From Diphasiastrum complanatum (lineage: Eukaryota; Streptophyta; Lycopodiopsida; Lycopodiales; Lycopodiaceae), in NCBI GenBank assembly GCA_029204225.1, contig CM055097.1, forward strand, positions 62,458,950 to 62,522,949: a stretch of 64,000 nucleotides of DNA, read 5' to 3'. The notes beneath the pieces are model-generated. The model saw only the letters and a list, made by a program, of their open reading frames with translations, had not been told where the DNA came from and ran no database searches. Numbering within the stretch: position 1 is the first letter of the stretch; the number at the start of each line of letters is the position of its first letter. A program made the translations under genes and the position numbers. Positions 10,170 to 22,045 of the stretch are shown piece after piece.

Positions 10170-11321
10170 TGATGGAAAAATCTAAATGTGCAAATTGTGC
10201 AAATTCAAAATTCCAATAAAATTCTACTAACGAACTGATAGAAATCTCTCTAACGATTCACAAATTTTTTTGTGAAATTGTTCTAATCGTAAATAATTTT
10301 TGCTCAAGAAGAATTCGCGATCCAGTCAAGCTCTGCAATGAAACAAAATGAAACGAAACGAAGTGAAACTAGACGAAAGAGAAGAATTTACGAAAAGATC
10401 AATCAGGCTCTGTAACGAGACGAAACGAAATGAAACAAAACTTAAGTGAGCTCTAAAATTGATTTGCACGTATAGCCAAGTGATCACGAAGTGAAATGAA
10501 ACGAAACATGAAGCAAAAGCATTCACGAATAAAATCAGTTCGTGTGGAATTTAGATATGATTGTTGGTCACTGTCGGCTAGATCATTCCTACAATACTCC
10601 AAAGTCATTAGACAAACACTGTTGATCTAAATTATAAATTACTATAGCATTCAACAAAATCAAACCAATGTGCGAAATTGAATAAACAAGGGAATCAGAT
10701 ACACAAATAATAGCAGACAAATATTCATTCGAGATCATACAATCATTCAGAATAATATGCGCATAATAGCTACAATATTATCTATTGATCTTCTAATTTC
10801 AAGCATTGTGCAATAGATCCACACAATGCATTGGCGTGAGAAAAAATACAGTTCTCTCACAAAAAATGTCTCGCTTACTAGCGGACTTCTGAATCTGCTG
10901 ATCCTCTTACTAAATTGTATCGCTCGAAGGCGGACATGTACTCTATATATTTTCGTCTTACAGTATTATGCATCAAGCAGAAAGTATATAGTTCGTGAAC
11001 TTTTTTGTGTCGCGTCATGTAACTTCCAAATCAGAAAGATTAAACATCTACAACTAATCACGAATTACAAGAGCGACAGATTAGCCATGATCTAGGGTAC
11101 TTCTATTGATGTTATGATATCTGATCAAATACTTGTACCCCTTGGTACTTGGCTGATCTTCTTGGTCGTTCATGGAGCAAGAATGATTTTGTGTCGTGAA
11201 ACAATTCCGTGTCGTGTGTCGCAAAATTGTTCGCGAACAATTTTGTTTCTTATGTATTTTCTGTCAAAATCAGAGTGGAGAGCTAGCAAGGCTTTGGCAA
11301 TAGAAACATTTTGTTTCTTCA
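10170..11321 (-). repeat. Family 1 5' LTR (1,152 bp)
   Basis: The minus-strand start TGAAGAAACA lies at 11321 and the end TTTTTCCATCA at 10170. It is co-linear with 5099-6215. Confidence 0.88.
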
Positions 11322-12785
11322 GAATGAAAACCACCAGAAAGGTTTGGTCAGGATGTTTTAACGAATGTATCCATCGAATTTTGTGGTTTCACTAAACCTC
11401 AAACATTCGAAAAAGCTATTGATGGACCAAATAAAGATCGATGGATTCAAGCAATGGAGGATGAAATGTCATCCATGTATAAGAACAATGTATGGACACT
11501 TGCACCTATACCTGATGGAAGAAAACCAGTCAAATGCAAGTGGATCTATAAGATCAAAATAGGTCCTGATGGAGAAAACATCAGATACAAAGCAAGGATG
11601 GTTGTAAAAGGTTTTTCACAGAAATATGGAATCGACTACACTGATACTTTCTCACTGGTAGTCAAACACACATCAATTCGTTTGTTACTCGCTTATGCAG
11701 TGGCTCATGATCTGAAAATCCATATTGTGGACGAGAAAACTGCTTTCTTGCACGCAGAATTAGAAGATGTATTCATGGAGACGAAGCACTACGTTCCTTA
11801 GGCTTCGAACCTCTATTCATTGAATCGAATGTCTATATCAAGCATGATAAAAATGAAATAATCATTTCTAGCTGTTTATGTTGACGACACGCTTATCCTC
11901 TCAAGAAAAGATAAATTAATTTTAGATGTCAAAAGAGACATTTCTGGAATATTTGAAATCGCTGACCTAGGAGAAGCGAAAATCTATCTAGGCTTGCAGA
12001 TCAAAAGAGACTTTGAAAGTGGTAAGTTGTATCTTCACCAACAAAAGTACACTCAGAAAATCATTGAAAATTTCAACATGCTCGAATGCAAAGGTGTGCA
12101 TACTCCCATGATACCTGGAACAATACTGAACAAGGCAGATTGTCCGCAGACTCTCCAGGAAGAGAAGCGAATGGCCAATACACCCTATCGCAGGCTGATT
12201 AGATCATTATTGTATCTTGCAGACAACACCACACCTGATATAGCATTTGCAATATACATGCTGAGCCAATTTAATTAAAATCCAAGATCGTTGCATTGGT
12301 AGTTAGCAAAGAGAGTAGTACAATAGCTCTAGGAAACGAAAGACTATGGACTATGTTATTCGAAGGAAGCTGGATTTCGAATTGAATCTTATAGTGATGC
12401 AAGCTGGACATCCATGAAGGATGATAGAAAAAGTATTTCAGGATGTTGTACTCTAGCATCTGGCGTAGCCAGAGTGTGGATAAGAAAGAAGCAAACAGTA
12501 GTAGCTCAATCTTCTTGTGAAGTCGAATATGTAGCAGTAGCCAAAATGGCAAACGAGCTGATATGGATCAAGCAAATGTTGGAAGGATTTAATGATACTA
12601 TTTCTGCACCTTATGTCTTGTTAACGGGTAACACTTCAGCAATCTATCTTATGAAAGATCCTATATTTCATAAAAAAAATGAAGCATATAGCTATCAAAT
12701 AGCATGTTATTCGGGACTTAGTCGAAAAGAAGATATTGAAGATAGTCTTCATACCTATAGAGGAAATTGTCAATTTTCAGAGAAA
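11322..12785 (+). pseudogene. Family 2 reverse transcriptase and RNase H (continuation after the nested element)
   Basis: KCKWIYKIKIGPDGENI and MVVKGFSQKYGIDYTDTF (about 11540-11660) begin the fingers domain. HIVDEKTAFLHAELEDVFM holds the first catalytic Asp. A deletion then skips to AVYVDDTLILSRKD (near 11873) with an intact YVDD box. The thumb and connection (LYLHQQKYTQKIIENFNML, YLADNTTPDIAFAIYMLSQ) end at a stop at 12276-12278. RNase H resumes with KDDRKSISGCCTLASGVA, SSCEVEYVAVAKMANELIW and LTGNTSAIYLMKDP. The frame fades at about 12785 where family 5-like LTR sequence begins. Confidence 0.87.
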
Positions 12786-13135
12786 AAGGACAAATATTGA
12801 TTGTACTATCAATCATTAAGAGTTATTGATTGCCTAATCCAAAGATCTATCAAGCTCTAGATGTTAGATCTTGATCTAGATGCTTTACACTATGATTTAA
12901 GCAAGAGCAATGGATCAAATGATCAAACACATGGATGGGCGGCCTCACACATGTGGAGGACAGTACATGTACGGTCTGTTTACAGAGAGTAAAGTACATT
13001 ACCTTACAAATGCATTTCATTCATCAAAACTCAAGACAAATGTGGAAATCTCAACAAAACTAGAATTTGAATGTCACATCAACTTCTCATTGAAATGGTT
13101 GATCTCTTTATAGATCAAGTACATCCATGACTTGT
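12786..13135 (-). repeat. Fragment of a family 5-like LTR
   Basis: The order and wording match the family 5 LTR at 31850-32180. Shared stretches include TTAGATCTTGATCTAGAT, GCAAGAGCAATGGATCAA, GGCCTCACACRTGTGGAG and GATCAAGTACATCCATGA. It is divergent and truncated at both ends, and lies where the family 2 3' LTR would be expected. Confidence 0.65.
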
Positions 13136-13804
13136 GTACTATCCATTCATCAAATTCCTTGTTGGATTTTAATATTTCATGTTCATTTGTGGTTGTATTT
13201 TCCACCTCTGGCTCGTTAACATCATTGAACACTACCAATTTTTCATCCAAAGGGACTTGAATTTTAGGGTTTGCCATAGTTTTATCACTTTTTGCTAAAC
13301 AATGCTTCTTTTATAAGCTTGTAACGTCATACTCCAATGTTTCTATTATCGTTTATACCTTAAAGAAATTCAACTCATTAGCTTCTAGGCTTTGAAGATT
13401 TATTGAATACATGTTTACTTTTTGGATTGGAGCTCTCTTTGACAAGTTTTGCTAGAACATTTAAAAAAAAAACATGTATCTCTTTGATCGAGGCATTATC
13501 GTCCTACTCAAAGCTCAAGAGTAATTTTTCTTCTTGATTTGTAAAAAAACTTTAATCCCCTTCTTTGAATTCGCACTCTCTTCCTTATAAGGATCAACTA
13601 TTTGCTAGATTTGATGTTCTTTCAATATTCTTAGTTTTTTGTTTTGCTTAATATGATAGTAAATTTATGATTGAATTCATAACATTGTATCACAACATTT
13701 TATTGGCCAAGTAGAGAGGTCTACTTTGACATCTATTTTCTAAATTCTTTCTTGGCTAACATAACTCATTTTTTTGTTTGGATTTGTTATCATTATATCA
13801 TTAC
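13136..13804. other. AT-rich stretch without a recognised gene
   Basis: The only candidate is a minus-strand frame starting at an ATG at 13277 (MANPKIQVPLDEKLVVFND, then acidic), which runs into the LTR fragment on its left. It may be a short captured exon or chance. Nothing else was recognised. Confidence 0.3.
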
Positions 13805-14162
13805 CCATTGTAGGTAAGTCAATTTTTCCTCCAAGAACATGACCTAATTTCGAGATCGAGTCTCATTCTTGGTTCATAGTTCTTTCCACTATTCTTTCAC
13901 ATTTCAAGTCGATAAAAGATCTAGCATTATGTTGTCATGCACTGAAGACGCAATAATTGCTACAGCTTTGTCGTTTTTCTCCATCCATTCACGAAGTTCC
14001 TTGCCAGGAGCAATTGGCTTATCTTCTGATGGTTCTACCCATTGCCATAGACCTCTGCCCTTTAGTTCTAGTGAAGTTTTTAACTTCTAGACTAAATAGT
14101 TTGAACCTTCTGCATCCAAGATCATACTGATCTTAGACTAAATGCTACTGATCGAAGACATC
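13805..14162 (-). pseudogene. Gag N-terminus of a minus-strand family 2 copy
   Basis: From the ATG at 14162 it reads MSSISSI*SKISMILDAEGS, the same start as the plus copy at 3384. It continues LKGRGLWQWVEP and GKELREWMEKNDKAVA. A Gln codon has become TAG and a Trp codon TAG within the first 30 codons. Similarity ends near 13805, just after the YLQWxG block. Confidence 0.75.
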
Positions 14163-14230
14163 TTCCAATCTTTCGATTTGGCTATTGATGGATATAAGGC
14201 TATCTGATTTCACTATATATCACTATATTT

Positions 14231-14242
14231 GCTCTGATACCA
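14231..14242 (-). other. Primer binding site of the minus-strand family 2 copy
   Basis: The minus strand reads TGGTATCAGAGC, a perfect match to the copia initiator-tRNA site, one base from the LTR end at 14244. It marks 14244 onward as the 5' LTR of a minus-strand element. Confidence 0.85.
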
Positions 14243-14243
14243 C

Positions 14244-14723
14244 TGTAGGAAAGGTTCTGCGAAAGTGTTAGAAAGGTTTTGCAAATTCTTTCTTAGAGAA
14301 CGCGATTAGAGGTTGAATGAATCACACCAATATCAGTGTTTTTAATCATGCATGAATATGATCTATGTACTAATAGAGCAGTTCTATTATGATTAAACTA
14401 TGCGAGCAAAAATATGGCTGCGAAAATTGGAAATATATGCACAAATGTGATAGACAATTAGATAATCAGATAAACGACTGAAACTTTGATCAGAAAATGA
14501 ATTTTATAATTATGAGTCTGAATCAATATACATTTTTTTTGCTACCTTGTGGTATCTCTTTTATGAAGAGCACGTAAGTGTGCAAGTGCATAAGTAAATA
14601 AGTCAGTCTGAATCTAAGTCTGAGCTTGAATCTGAGAGTATGTTATTACTATAAGTGCACATGTATTTATATTGTTATAGGATAAGTCCTTTGGCCTTTT
14701 TCCTTCTATAACAGAATCCAATT
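14244..14723 (-). repeat. Family 2 LTR, part 1 (3' half)
   Basis: It is homologous to the right half of 2407-3243, including the AAAAGGCCAAARGACTTRTCC stretch. It is interrupted at 14723 by the family 3 element and resumes after 21502. The last five bases, CAATT (14719-14723), are repeated at 21503-21507. Confidence 0.85.
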
Positions 14724-15718
14724 TGTTGGATTTATTTCCTCTAGTCACCTAAATCCCATTTTAATCTGCCTCCATTCATGCTGCATATTTACTTGCGTTG
14801 TCGCGCAGTCTGCATATTCACATGCAAAATCTCACAGGCAATGAAAAGACGAAAAGCAAAGGCTGACGTCACACCCTCTTCACGCTTATGCAGCTGTCCT
14901 AACAGACTGGACGACGACTGCAGCCACCCACGATCTCCTACAGACAGCACATCCACCTTGTACTTTCTTCATCTGCACACCTGTAACATTATGTATATAT
15001 ATTGAATACCATTTGCGTATTCATTAACAAGTTAGTAAGCATGAGAGAACGAAGAAGAGAAGCTTATCAGAGATAGACAAAGTAGATGCTCTGTGCATTG
15101 ATTCTTAAATTTGTCAACAATAAGGTTTCATTCCTTTACAATTTGAATAAGCTTCGTAGGGCACGCGGTTTCGTCCGCTACTGTCTTGTGCTCTACCCAT
15201 TATTGACATGTATACTTGATATACTTAATCTGATATAGTTCTTTAATCTGCATTCAAATTTGTGTTAATATTGCTATGCTTATTATTCATTCTGTCTGCT
15301 CTTTCTAGTTGCTCTTTCTGGTAATAGACGACTAACATTTAGTCTTGTCTTTTGCAAATGTCTCGCGACTAATTATCAGTCGAGCACTGTCTAGCTCTTC
15401 GCAAATCATTCGTGGCACATAATTTGTCTAGCTATTTGCGACAAATTATTCTTTTGGCGCTTCGTTTATTAATGTTTGGCTATGTAATCAAGAACGACCG
15501 TGATTTCCATCACTAACGTTCTGTTCGTTTTGATAGGCATAGTCATGCTTTCGGAGAGAGTCGCATAGCTCGTTCCAGTGCGCACAAACAATTTTTGTTC
15601 AAGTTTGTTCCTCGTTCGTGTTCGTCTTATCCCTCTAAGCTATTTTTTTTTTCTTTTTTTTTTCGTTTCTAACATACGACACCTTTCTCAACTCTCGCTA
15701 CTCTCCCTCTCTCCAACA
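14724..15718 (+). repeat. Family 3 5' LTR (995 bp)
   Basis: It starts TGTTGGATTT and ends CTCTCCAACA. A TATA-like ATGTATATATATTG lies near 14991. The right third contains GATAGGCATAGTCATGC (about 15533-15549), also found in the gypsy LTR at 63132-63898. Confidence 0.9.
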
Positions 15719-15734
15719 TGATATCAGAGCCAAG
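15719..15734 (+). other. Family 3 primer binding site
   Basis: TGATATCAGAGCCAAG begins at the base after the LTR. It differs from the copia consensus TGGTATCAGAGC at one G, now A. Confidence 0.8.
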
Positions 15735-15874
15735 TTCATAGCTTGATAAGCTTCCACAGTACAAGACTCTACTAGCCGATAGAGTAATTGTTTTCTTGTT
15801 CTGTATTTTCAGTATCAAATTTTCATTCTTAAGTCACTGATAGTTTCTCCTATCACTTAGACTAATTCCTCCAC

Positions 15875-16717
15875 ATGGATTCCCAAGGGAAAGCTAGTCC
15901 TATCATGGACAATCTTGATGGAGCCAATTACCATATGTGAAAATTTAAGATGAAAATTGTACTAATGGCTAAAGAATTGTATGACGTTGTTACAGGTGCA
16001 GAAGGGAAACCCGATGCAGACGACGCAAGAATCTCCAGATGGAAGCTGAAGGATGGAAAGGCTTTCGCGTTGATCATCCTCAACATCACGGATACCCAGA
16101 TTGGCCATGTATTTGAGGCTCAGACATCGAAAGAAGTCTCAGACATCTTGAGCACACTATATGAAGTGCGAGATATAGCTTTCAAGCTACATCTCAGGAA
16201 GAAATTCTACTCCCTCAAGATGATGAATGGTGATTCTCTGCAGAATCACATTAATCAATTCAAGAACCTGCTAAGACAAATGGCCACTGTCGGATCTGTC
16301 ATTGACGATCAAGACGCAGTGATGCAACTGCTTACAAGCTTGCCAAGCTCTTACGACAACTGGGTGATGATCATCACGACTCATCCAGAATTGACTCTTT
16401 CAATAGTCATTACTATGTTGTTGTAGGAAGACACGCAGAGGAACAAAGCCTCAAGTTCCTCAGCTGATTCTCACGCCTTGTACACCAACAAGAGCATGAC
16501 AAAGCAGAAGAAGAAGAAAGGCCTGAAGCAATCAAAGCCAAACCAGAAACCAGCTCATCACAAGGAACAGTCGAATTCGCAGACAAAGAAGAAGCTGTTC
16601 TGCGAATACTACAAACGGAACAACCACAAAATACAAGATTACCGAATACTTCAAGCAAAGAACAACAACAAGGGGCAGTCGAATCAAGTGGCTAATGCAA
16701 TTGCAGAAGTTCCATAG
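15875..16717 (+). pseudogene. Family 3 gag
   Basis: The first ATG at 15875 reads MDSQGKASPIMDNLDGANYH. A Trp codon is then TGA near 15938, and the frame continues LMAKELYDVVTGAEGKP. Capsid-like blocks include LKLHLRKKFYSLKM-type sequence near 16190 and LLTSLPSSYDNWVMII (about 16330-16380), typical of the UBN2/retrotran_gag family. A TAG (Gln in relatives) stands at 16424-16426. The Lys-rich nucleocapsid part has CEYYKRNNHKIQDYR where C-x2-C-x4-H-x4-C is expected: the second and fourth Cys are Tyr, so zinc binding is lost. It ends at a TAG at 16715. Confidence 0.88.
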
Positions 16718-18170
16718 CCTATTCAAGAAGCGGATCATGATGCCTTCATGACCAGCCATCAAGGAGTATTTGGCGACAGTTCTTGGTTCCTAGATTCCGG
16801 AGCCACTCAACATATGACTAGTCTCATTTGGCTGTTTCGAGTCCTATACATCTTACAGTACCCAGAAATATGTCCACCTTGGTGACATTAGCACACATGC
16901 TATTAAAGGTGAAGGCACTATAAGATTAAACTTTGCTAATGATCAGTCTAAGCTGCTCTCTAAAGTCCTTTATGTACCAAATTTATCTACGAATTTGCTC
17001 TCTGTAAGCAGAATCACAGATCTAGGACACAGAGTAGAATTCGGATGTGATCAGTGTAAAGTAGTTGATGGATAGGCAAGATCCTAGCACTCGAAAAGAG
17101 GCATGGATACTTGTATAGATTAAGTCATTGTTTTTCTGCCTCTAGTCAGGCTCTCAATACTTCAATTCATTCAAATAAATGTTTACTTTGGCATTATAGA
17201 CTTGGTCATTTAAATCATGCTGCTGTACAACAAATGTCTAGACAATCTGTTGTTCTTCATCTCGACTATCCTCACAAAAGAGTCAAATTACCTGTCTGTC
17301 AAGACTGTCTAGTTGCTAGAAAGACTAGAAAACCTCTCAAATCAAGCCATCAGCACATTGCTAGAGGATTGCTAGATGTTGTACATTCAGATATTTGTGG
17401 CCCGATGAAAAATCCTTCACTGAAGGATGACAAGTATTTTATAACCTTTATTGACAAATTTTCCAGAAGGACCATGGTGTATTTTATAAAGAAGAAATCA
17501 AAAGCCTTCAACTTCTTCAGAATTTTCAAGGAGTGTACAAAGAAGGAGACTGGAAGGATGACTAAGGCCCTCAAGTCAGACAACGGTGGAGAATATATCT
17601 CTATCGAGTTTAAGGAGTACTGCCAAAGCCAGGGCATTGAGCAGCAATTCATCACTCCTTATAGTCCTTAGTCTAATGGCTTAGCCGAGAGGAAGAACCG
17701 TATTCTGGTTGAATCTGCCAAATGTATGCTATCGTATGCATCGTTGCCTAAGAGATTCTGGGCTAAAGCTATCTCCATTGCAGCTTACATCCATAACAGA
17801 TGTTCGACCAAGGCCCGCTCATACAAGACACCCCACGAGATGTGGACAGGCTCTAAGCCTTCTTTGAAGAACCTAAGAGTGTTTGGGTGCATTGCCTATG
17901 CGCAGATCCCAAAAGACACGAGAAAAAAATTGGACTTCCAAGGTCTCAAGACCATTCTGATAAGATATACTTCATCTGATAATACTTATAAGCTGTATGA
18001 TCCTAATACCCAGCAGATCTTGTATAGCCAGGATACAGTCTTCATCGAGGATCAGTTCGTTGACCTCAAAGGCAAGGATGTTGCTCAAGAAGAACCATCG
18101 TCACCTGCCATTGACACGACAGTCCGAGCTTCTGGCTCAAGTGTGTCTATTGTTGACCCACTTTGAGACA
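16718..18170 (+). pseudogene. Family 3 protease and integrase
   Basis: The protease site SSWFLDSGATQHMT is intact near 16790, but a frameshift follows. Pre-integrase zinc finger HYRLGHLNHAAVQQM ... CQDCLVARK (about 17190-17320) keeps H, H, C and C. The catalytic core shows HSDICGPMKN (Asp), KALKSDNGGEYIS (Asp) and, past a TAG at 17669, SNGLAERKNR (Glu). The D, D, E set is present; the TAG kills the frame one step before the Glu. The C-terminal block NLRVFGCIAYAQIPKD and SQDTVFIEDQF lead into a Ser-rich linker ending near 18166. Confidence 0.9.
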
Positions 18171-18256
18171 ACGAATTAGACGAAGATGTTGCTGCTACCT
18201 AGCAGCAAATCCCAGGAGCAGTTTCTTAGTCGAATCCTCCCAAAATATCAAGTCAA

Positions 18257-19890
18257 GTGCGCGCACAACCCACAAGGTATACTTCTGAGTCTGTCTGTCT
18301 CTTGATACAGGAATCGACGATAGTCGAAGAGGTAGTCAGCCAACTAGACTCTGATCTTTGGAGAGAAGCTATGGACAGAGAGTATATACTCCTCTCTGAT
18401 CAAGAACCAAACATGGTCATTAGTCAAAGCTCCTATTGGCTGCAATATCATTGATTGCAAATGGATCTTTAAGATCAAATACAATGCCAACAGAGCAATT
18501 GACCGAAGGAAGGCAAGACTGGTAGCACAAGGATTCACCCAGATCCCGAATGTTGACTACAGTGAGACTTTTAGTCTAGTCATCAAACATTCGTCGATCC
18601 GAATGCTCATGTCTTATGCTGCAGTTGCTGACCTCGAAGTGCATCAACTCGATGTACAAACAGCCTATCTGAATGGAGTGATACAAGAAGATACCTACAT
18701 GATCCAGCCCGAAGGATATGTTTTGGAAGGTATGAAAAATCATGTCTATAAACTCCACAAAGCATTGTACGGCTTGAAATAGTCTGCCAGATCTTGGTTT
18801 CAGAGAATCAACACATTCTTCATTGAACAAGGATTCAAACCCAGCACTGTTGATTGCAACGTCTATTCCAAGTCAGTACAACAATCCTTCATTATCATCA
18901 CCTTGTACGTGGATGATACGTTGCTCTTCAAATATGGTCAAGGATTCGAAGCAGATGCTGTTTTTAGAGTTCGAAATGACTGATCTGGGCGAAGCTCACT
19001 TTTGTCTGGGAATTCAAATCCACAGAGACAGAGCAAATCGAGTGATTTGCGTCACTCAACAAATGTATGTTCACAATATTCTCAACAAATACAACTTAAT
19101 GAATTGTAAATTAGCTCACTCACCAATGGACCCAGGCTTGCATCTGTCAAAGGACCAATGTCCCTAGACCAAGCAGGAAGTAGAGCAAATGAGAGAATAC
19201 CCTTATCGATCGATACTAGGATCTCTCATGTACGCAATGGTCTGTACAAGTCTTGATATCTCTTTTGCTGTAAGCTCACTCAGCCAGTACATGGCTAGTC
19301 CTGGCATTACCCATTGGAAGGATCTCATACGAGTCATGAGATATATTCGAGCTACCATGGACCAGTGCATCTGCTATGGAGATGTCAGCAACGACAATCT
19401 CCATTAGCTCAGGGGTTATTCTGATGCAAACTGGGGAGGAGATGTAGACAATCGTAAATCCACATCCGGATTTACATTCTTCTTCAACGGCGGTCCTATC
19501 TCATGGAACAGTCGTAAGCAAACTTTTGTCGCACTTTCTTCTACATAAGCAGAATACATTGCTTCTCAATCTATCAAGAAAGCATTCTGGTTGAGAAATT
19601 TACTGTCAGATGTTAATCTGAATCAGTATAGCCCTACAATTTTATTTTGTGATAATCAGAGTGCTATTGGCTTATCGGCCAACCCTAGATCTCACTCTAG
19701 GAATAAACACAATGAAATTAGATATCACTACATCAAGGGCAAGGTTCTCAACAAGGAAGTAAGCTTAACATACTGCAGAACGCAGGACATGGTTGCATAC
19801 ATATTCATGAAAGCACTCAGTGTTAATACACACAACAAATTTTGTGCAATGCTTAGTTTGAAGATCAAGGCATTCACGGAGCCAGATTAA
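18257..19890 (+). pseudogene. Family 3 reverse transcriptase and RNase H
   Basis: Blocks in order: DLWREAMDREY, then after a frameshift DCKWIFKIKYN, KARLVAQGFTQIPNVDYS, HQLDVQTAYLNGVIQED (first Asp), ALYGLK*SARSWF (TAG for Gln at 18779), and ITLYVDDTLLF with an intact YVDD near 18908. FEMTDLGEAHFCLGIQIH and GSLMYAMVCTSLDISFAVS follow. RNase H shows GYSDANWGGDVDNRKS, ALSST*AEYIAS (TAA for Glu at 19546), FCDNQSAIGLSANP and RYHYIKGK, ending at 19890 just before the polypurine tract. About five stops and two frameshifts are visible. Confidence 0.9.
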
Positions 19891-19897
19891 GAAGGGG
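19884..19897 (+). other. Family 3 polypurine tract
   Basis: GATTAAGAAGGGG ends one base before the 3' LTR start TGTTGG at 19898. Confidence 0.8.
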
Positions 19898-21502
19898 TGT
19901 TGGATTTATTTCTTCTAGTCACCTAAATCCCATTTTAATCTGCCTCCATTCACGCTGCATATTTACTCGCGTTGTCGCGCAGTCTGCATATTCACATGCA
20001 AATTCTCACAGGTGACGAAAAGACGAAAAGCAAAGGTTGATGTCACACCCTCTTCACGCTTATGCAGCTGCGCTAATAGACTGGACGACGACTGCAGCCA
20101 CCTTGTACTTTCTTCATCTTCACACCTATAACATTATGTATATATATTAAATACCATTTGCGTATTCATTAACAAGTTAGTAAGCGTGAGAGAACGAAGA
20201 AGAGATTCTTATCAGAGATAGACAAAAGTAGATGCTCTATGCATTGATTCTTTAATTTGTCAACAATAAGGTTTCATTCCTTTATAGTTTGAATAAGCTT
20301 CGTAGGGCACATGGTTTCGTCCACTACTATCTTGTGCTCTATTGACATGTATACTTGATATACTTAATCTGATACAATTCTTTGTTTTGCGTTCAGATTG
20401 TGTTAATATTGCTATGCTTATTATTCATTCTGTCTAATCTTTCTAGTTGCTCTTTCTGGTAATAGATGACTAACATTTAGTCTTGTCTTTCGCGAATGTT
20501 TTGCGACTAAATATCAGTCGAGCACTGTCTAGCTCTTCGCGACAAATTATTCTTCTGGCACTTCGTTTATTAATGTTTGGCTACGTAATTAGTGTTAAAA
20601 ATTCACAATTCTAGCTTGACTAGTTTTGGTCATATGACTTGTAAATAGTTAGATGGTCATGATGTGGCTTGTCACACGTGTCAAATAGCATAGGATTCCA
20701 TTCATAAGGATGCTCTCAAGTAGACCTAAGTGTTAGAACCTTTGGAATGAGTCCAAATTATGCTTAGATACAAGGGAGAAAAAATAGGAGCTATTTTTGG
20801 TAATTTTTGCATTGTTGAGGGATCTCCAAGATTCCAACCCTAACTTGGTAGGGATGAAAGATCCACCAAAATTAGCATTAGGGATAGGTTTAGGGCTACT
20901 CATACCTGCCCAAAATCGTGATGGATCATGTATATATAGGTGATGATATCTCACCAAAATCAATCAAGCAATTTCATGTTTTTTCTCTCATAATGGTGCA
21001 ATTGCTCTCTATGTTCATAATTGTTTGAGTACTTGTGATTACTAATGATTATAGGATTGAATGTAGGTCTGGTGTACAGTACTCAGACTGTGGGAGGCCG
21101 TACTTTCACACGTGTGAAGCCTTCTTCAAGGATTTGGGCCATTTAGTGAGGTTCAAGCATAGATTTTTGATGGATTTTGATGGTTCAACTTGTGCTAATC
21201 TTATGAAATCATAATCTATTGTTTTTCTCATCATTTCAAGTGTTTTAGGATCCTTATTTGCTGCAATTTTTACAATTAGGAACGACCGTGATTTCCATCA
21301 ATAACGTTCTGTTCGTTCTGATAGGCATAGTCATGCTTTCGAAGAGAGTTGCATAGCTTGTTCCGCTGCGCACGAACAATTTTCGTTCGAGTTTGTTTCT
21401 CATTTGTGTTCATCTTACCCCTCTAAGCTAAAAAAAAAAAAAAAATTCGTTTCTAACATACAACACCTTTCTCAACTCTCGCTACTCTCCCTCTTTCCAA
21501 CA
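19898..21502 (+). repeat. Family 3 3' LTR, interrupted by a solo LTR
   Basis: It is co-linear with 14724-15718, except for about 35 bases missing near 20098 (between two CCACC repeats) and the inserted solo LTR at 20593-21274 with its duplication. Confidence 0.92.
20593..21274 (+). repeat. Solo LTR (682 bp) inside the family 3 3' LTR
   Basis: It starts TGTTAAAAATT and ends AATTTTTACA, near-perfect inverted ends. It is flanked by ATTAG at 20588-20592 and 21275-21279, and the family 3 5' LTR is continuous across this point. A TATA-like TGTATATATAGG at about 20927 gives plus orientation. It contains the 14-base palindrome TTCACACGTGTGAA at 21105-21118. No internal region remains, so recombination between two LTRs is the likely origin. 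Confidence 0.9.
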
Positions 21503-22045
21503 CAATTTGTTTTGACGGTTATTATTCAACAACGTTCTGGTTTCTAGGGTCAAATAAATTCTGTTCACGAATATTTCGCAACAGTCTGTCTCTTCGTTTC
21601 AGTTTTGTGTTTCGCGAATCGTTCGCGACACTTGTCTCTTCACGACATTTTTGTCATTCGCAAATCGTTCGCGACAAATGACAATTCTTGAGCTTGAAGG
21701 AAGCTAGAATATTTTGTGAACTGTTCAAGATAGTTTTGCGACAAGTGAGCTTGAAGAACAGTCCAGAAGATTTCGAGAATTGTTTGCGACAATTTTGCGA
21801 CATCTGAGGCTTGAACAAGAAACAAAAAAATTTCACGACAAGATTCTGTTCGCGAATCTTTTGAGCTTCAACAAGAAAGCCACGAGCTTCCACAAGACAC
21901 TGTTTCGTGAATTTTCACGAATTTTTTTGAGTTGATCACGAATAGAAAAAATTTCAAGTTTGCGTTCATTTTTTTATCGTCCTTTGTTAAGTAAACTGTG
22001 CACTTTGTTGGTAGAATCAAAATCTATCTGATCAGTTGTTCTACA
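21503..22045 (-). repeat. Family 2 LTR, part 2 (5' half)
   Basis: The minus-strand start TGTAGAACA lies at 22045. It matches 2407 to about 2860, including GTGCACAGTTTACTTRACAAAGGA and the TTCGCGAA-rich block. Its other part is 14244-14723. Its outer end abuts the integrase fragment at 22046. Confidence 0.85.

Larger units (their letters stand above)
5099..11321 (-). mobile_element. Complete but dead Ty1/copia element, family 1
   Basis: Two LTRs (5099-6215 and 10170-11321) flank an internal region with primer site, gag, protease, integrase, reverse transcriptase, RNase H and polypurine tract, all on the minus strand. Over a 180-base stretch compared by eye (from 5661 and 10740) the LTRs differ at about 15 positions, so the insertion is old. 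The outer flanks are CAACG and GAATG, at best a mutated 5-base target duplication. It sits inside the family 2 element between integrase and reverse transcriptase. Fragments of the same family recur at 39219-40648, 46306-47640 and 54806-55503. Confidence 0.9.
2407..12785 (+). mobile_element. Ty1/copia element, family 2, split by a nested family 1 element
   Basis: The 5' LTR (2407-3243), primer site, gag start, protease remnant and integrase run rightwards to 5098. Reverse transcriptase and RNase H continue from 11322 to about 12785. The gap is filled exactly by the minus-strand element 5099-11321. The host sequence fits across the gap: the left part stops within the post-integrase linker and the right part resumes just before the reverse transcriptase (PPERFGQDV, then PQTFEKAI). 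No 3' LTR is present; family 5-like LTR sequence begins where it should be. Order gag-PR-INT-RT-RH is the Ty1/copia order. Every domain is broken, so it is a fossil. Confidence 0.85.
14724..21502 (+). mobile_element. Complete but dead Ty1/copia element, family 3
   Basis: LTRs (14724-15718 and 19898-21502) flank primer site, gag, protease, integrase, reverse transcriptase, RNase H and polypurine tract, all plus strand and co-linear. A perfect 5-base target duplication CAATT lies on both sides (14719-14723 and 21503-21507). It is inserted in the minus-strand family 2 LTR. The first 200 bases of the LTRs differ at about 12 positions by eye, nearly all transitions. Most premature stops are TAG where relatives have Gln. 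Confidence 0.93.
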
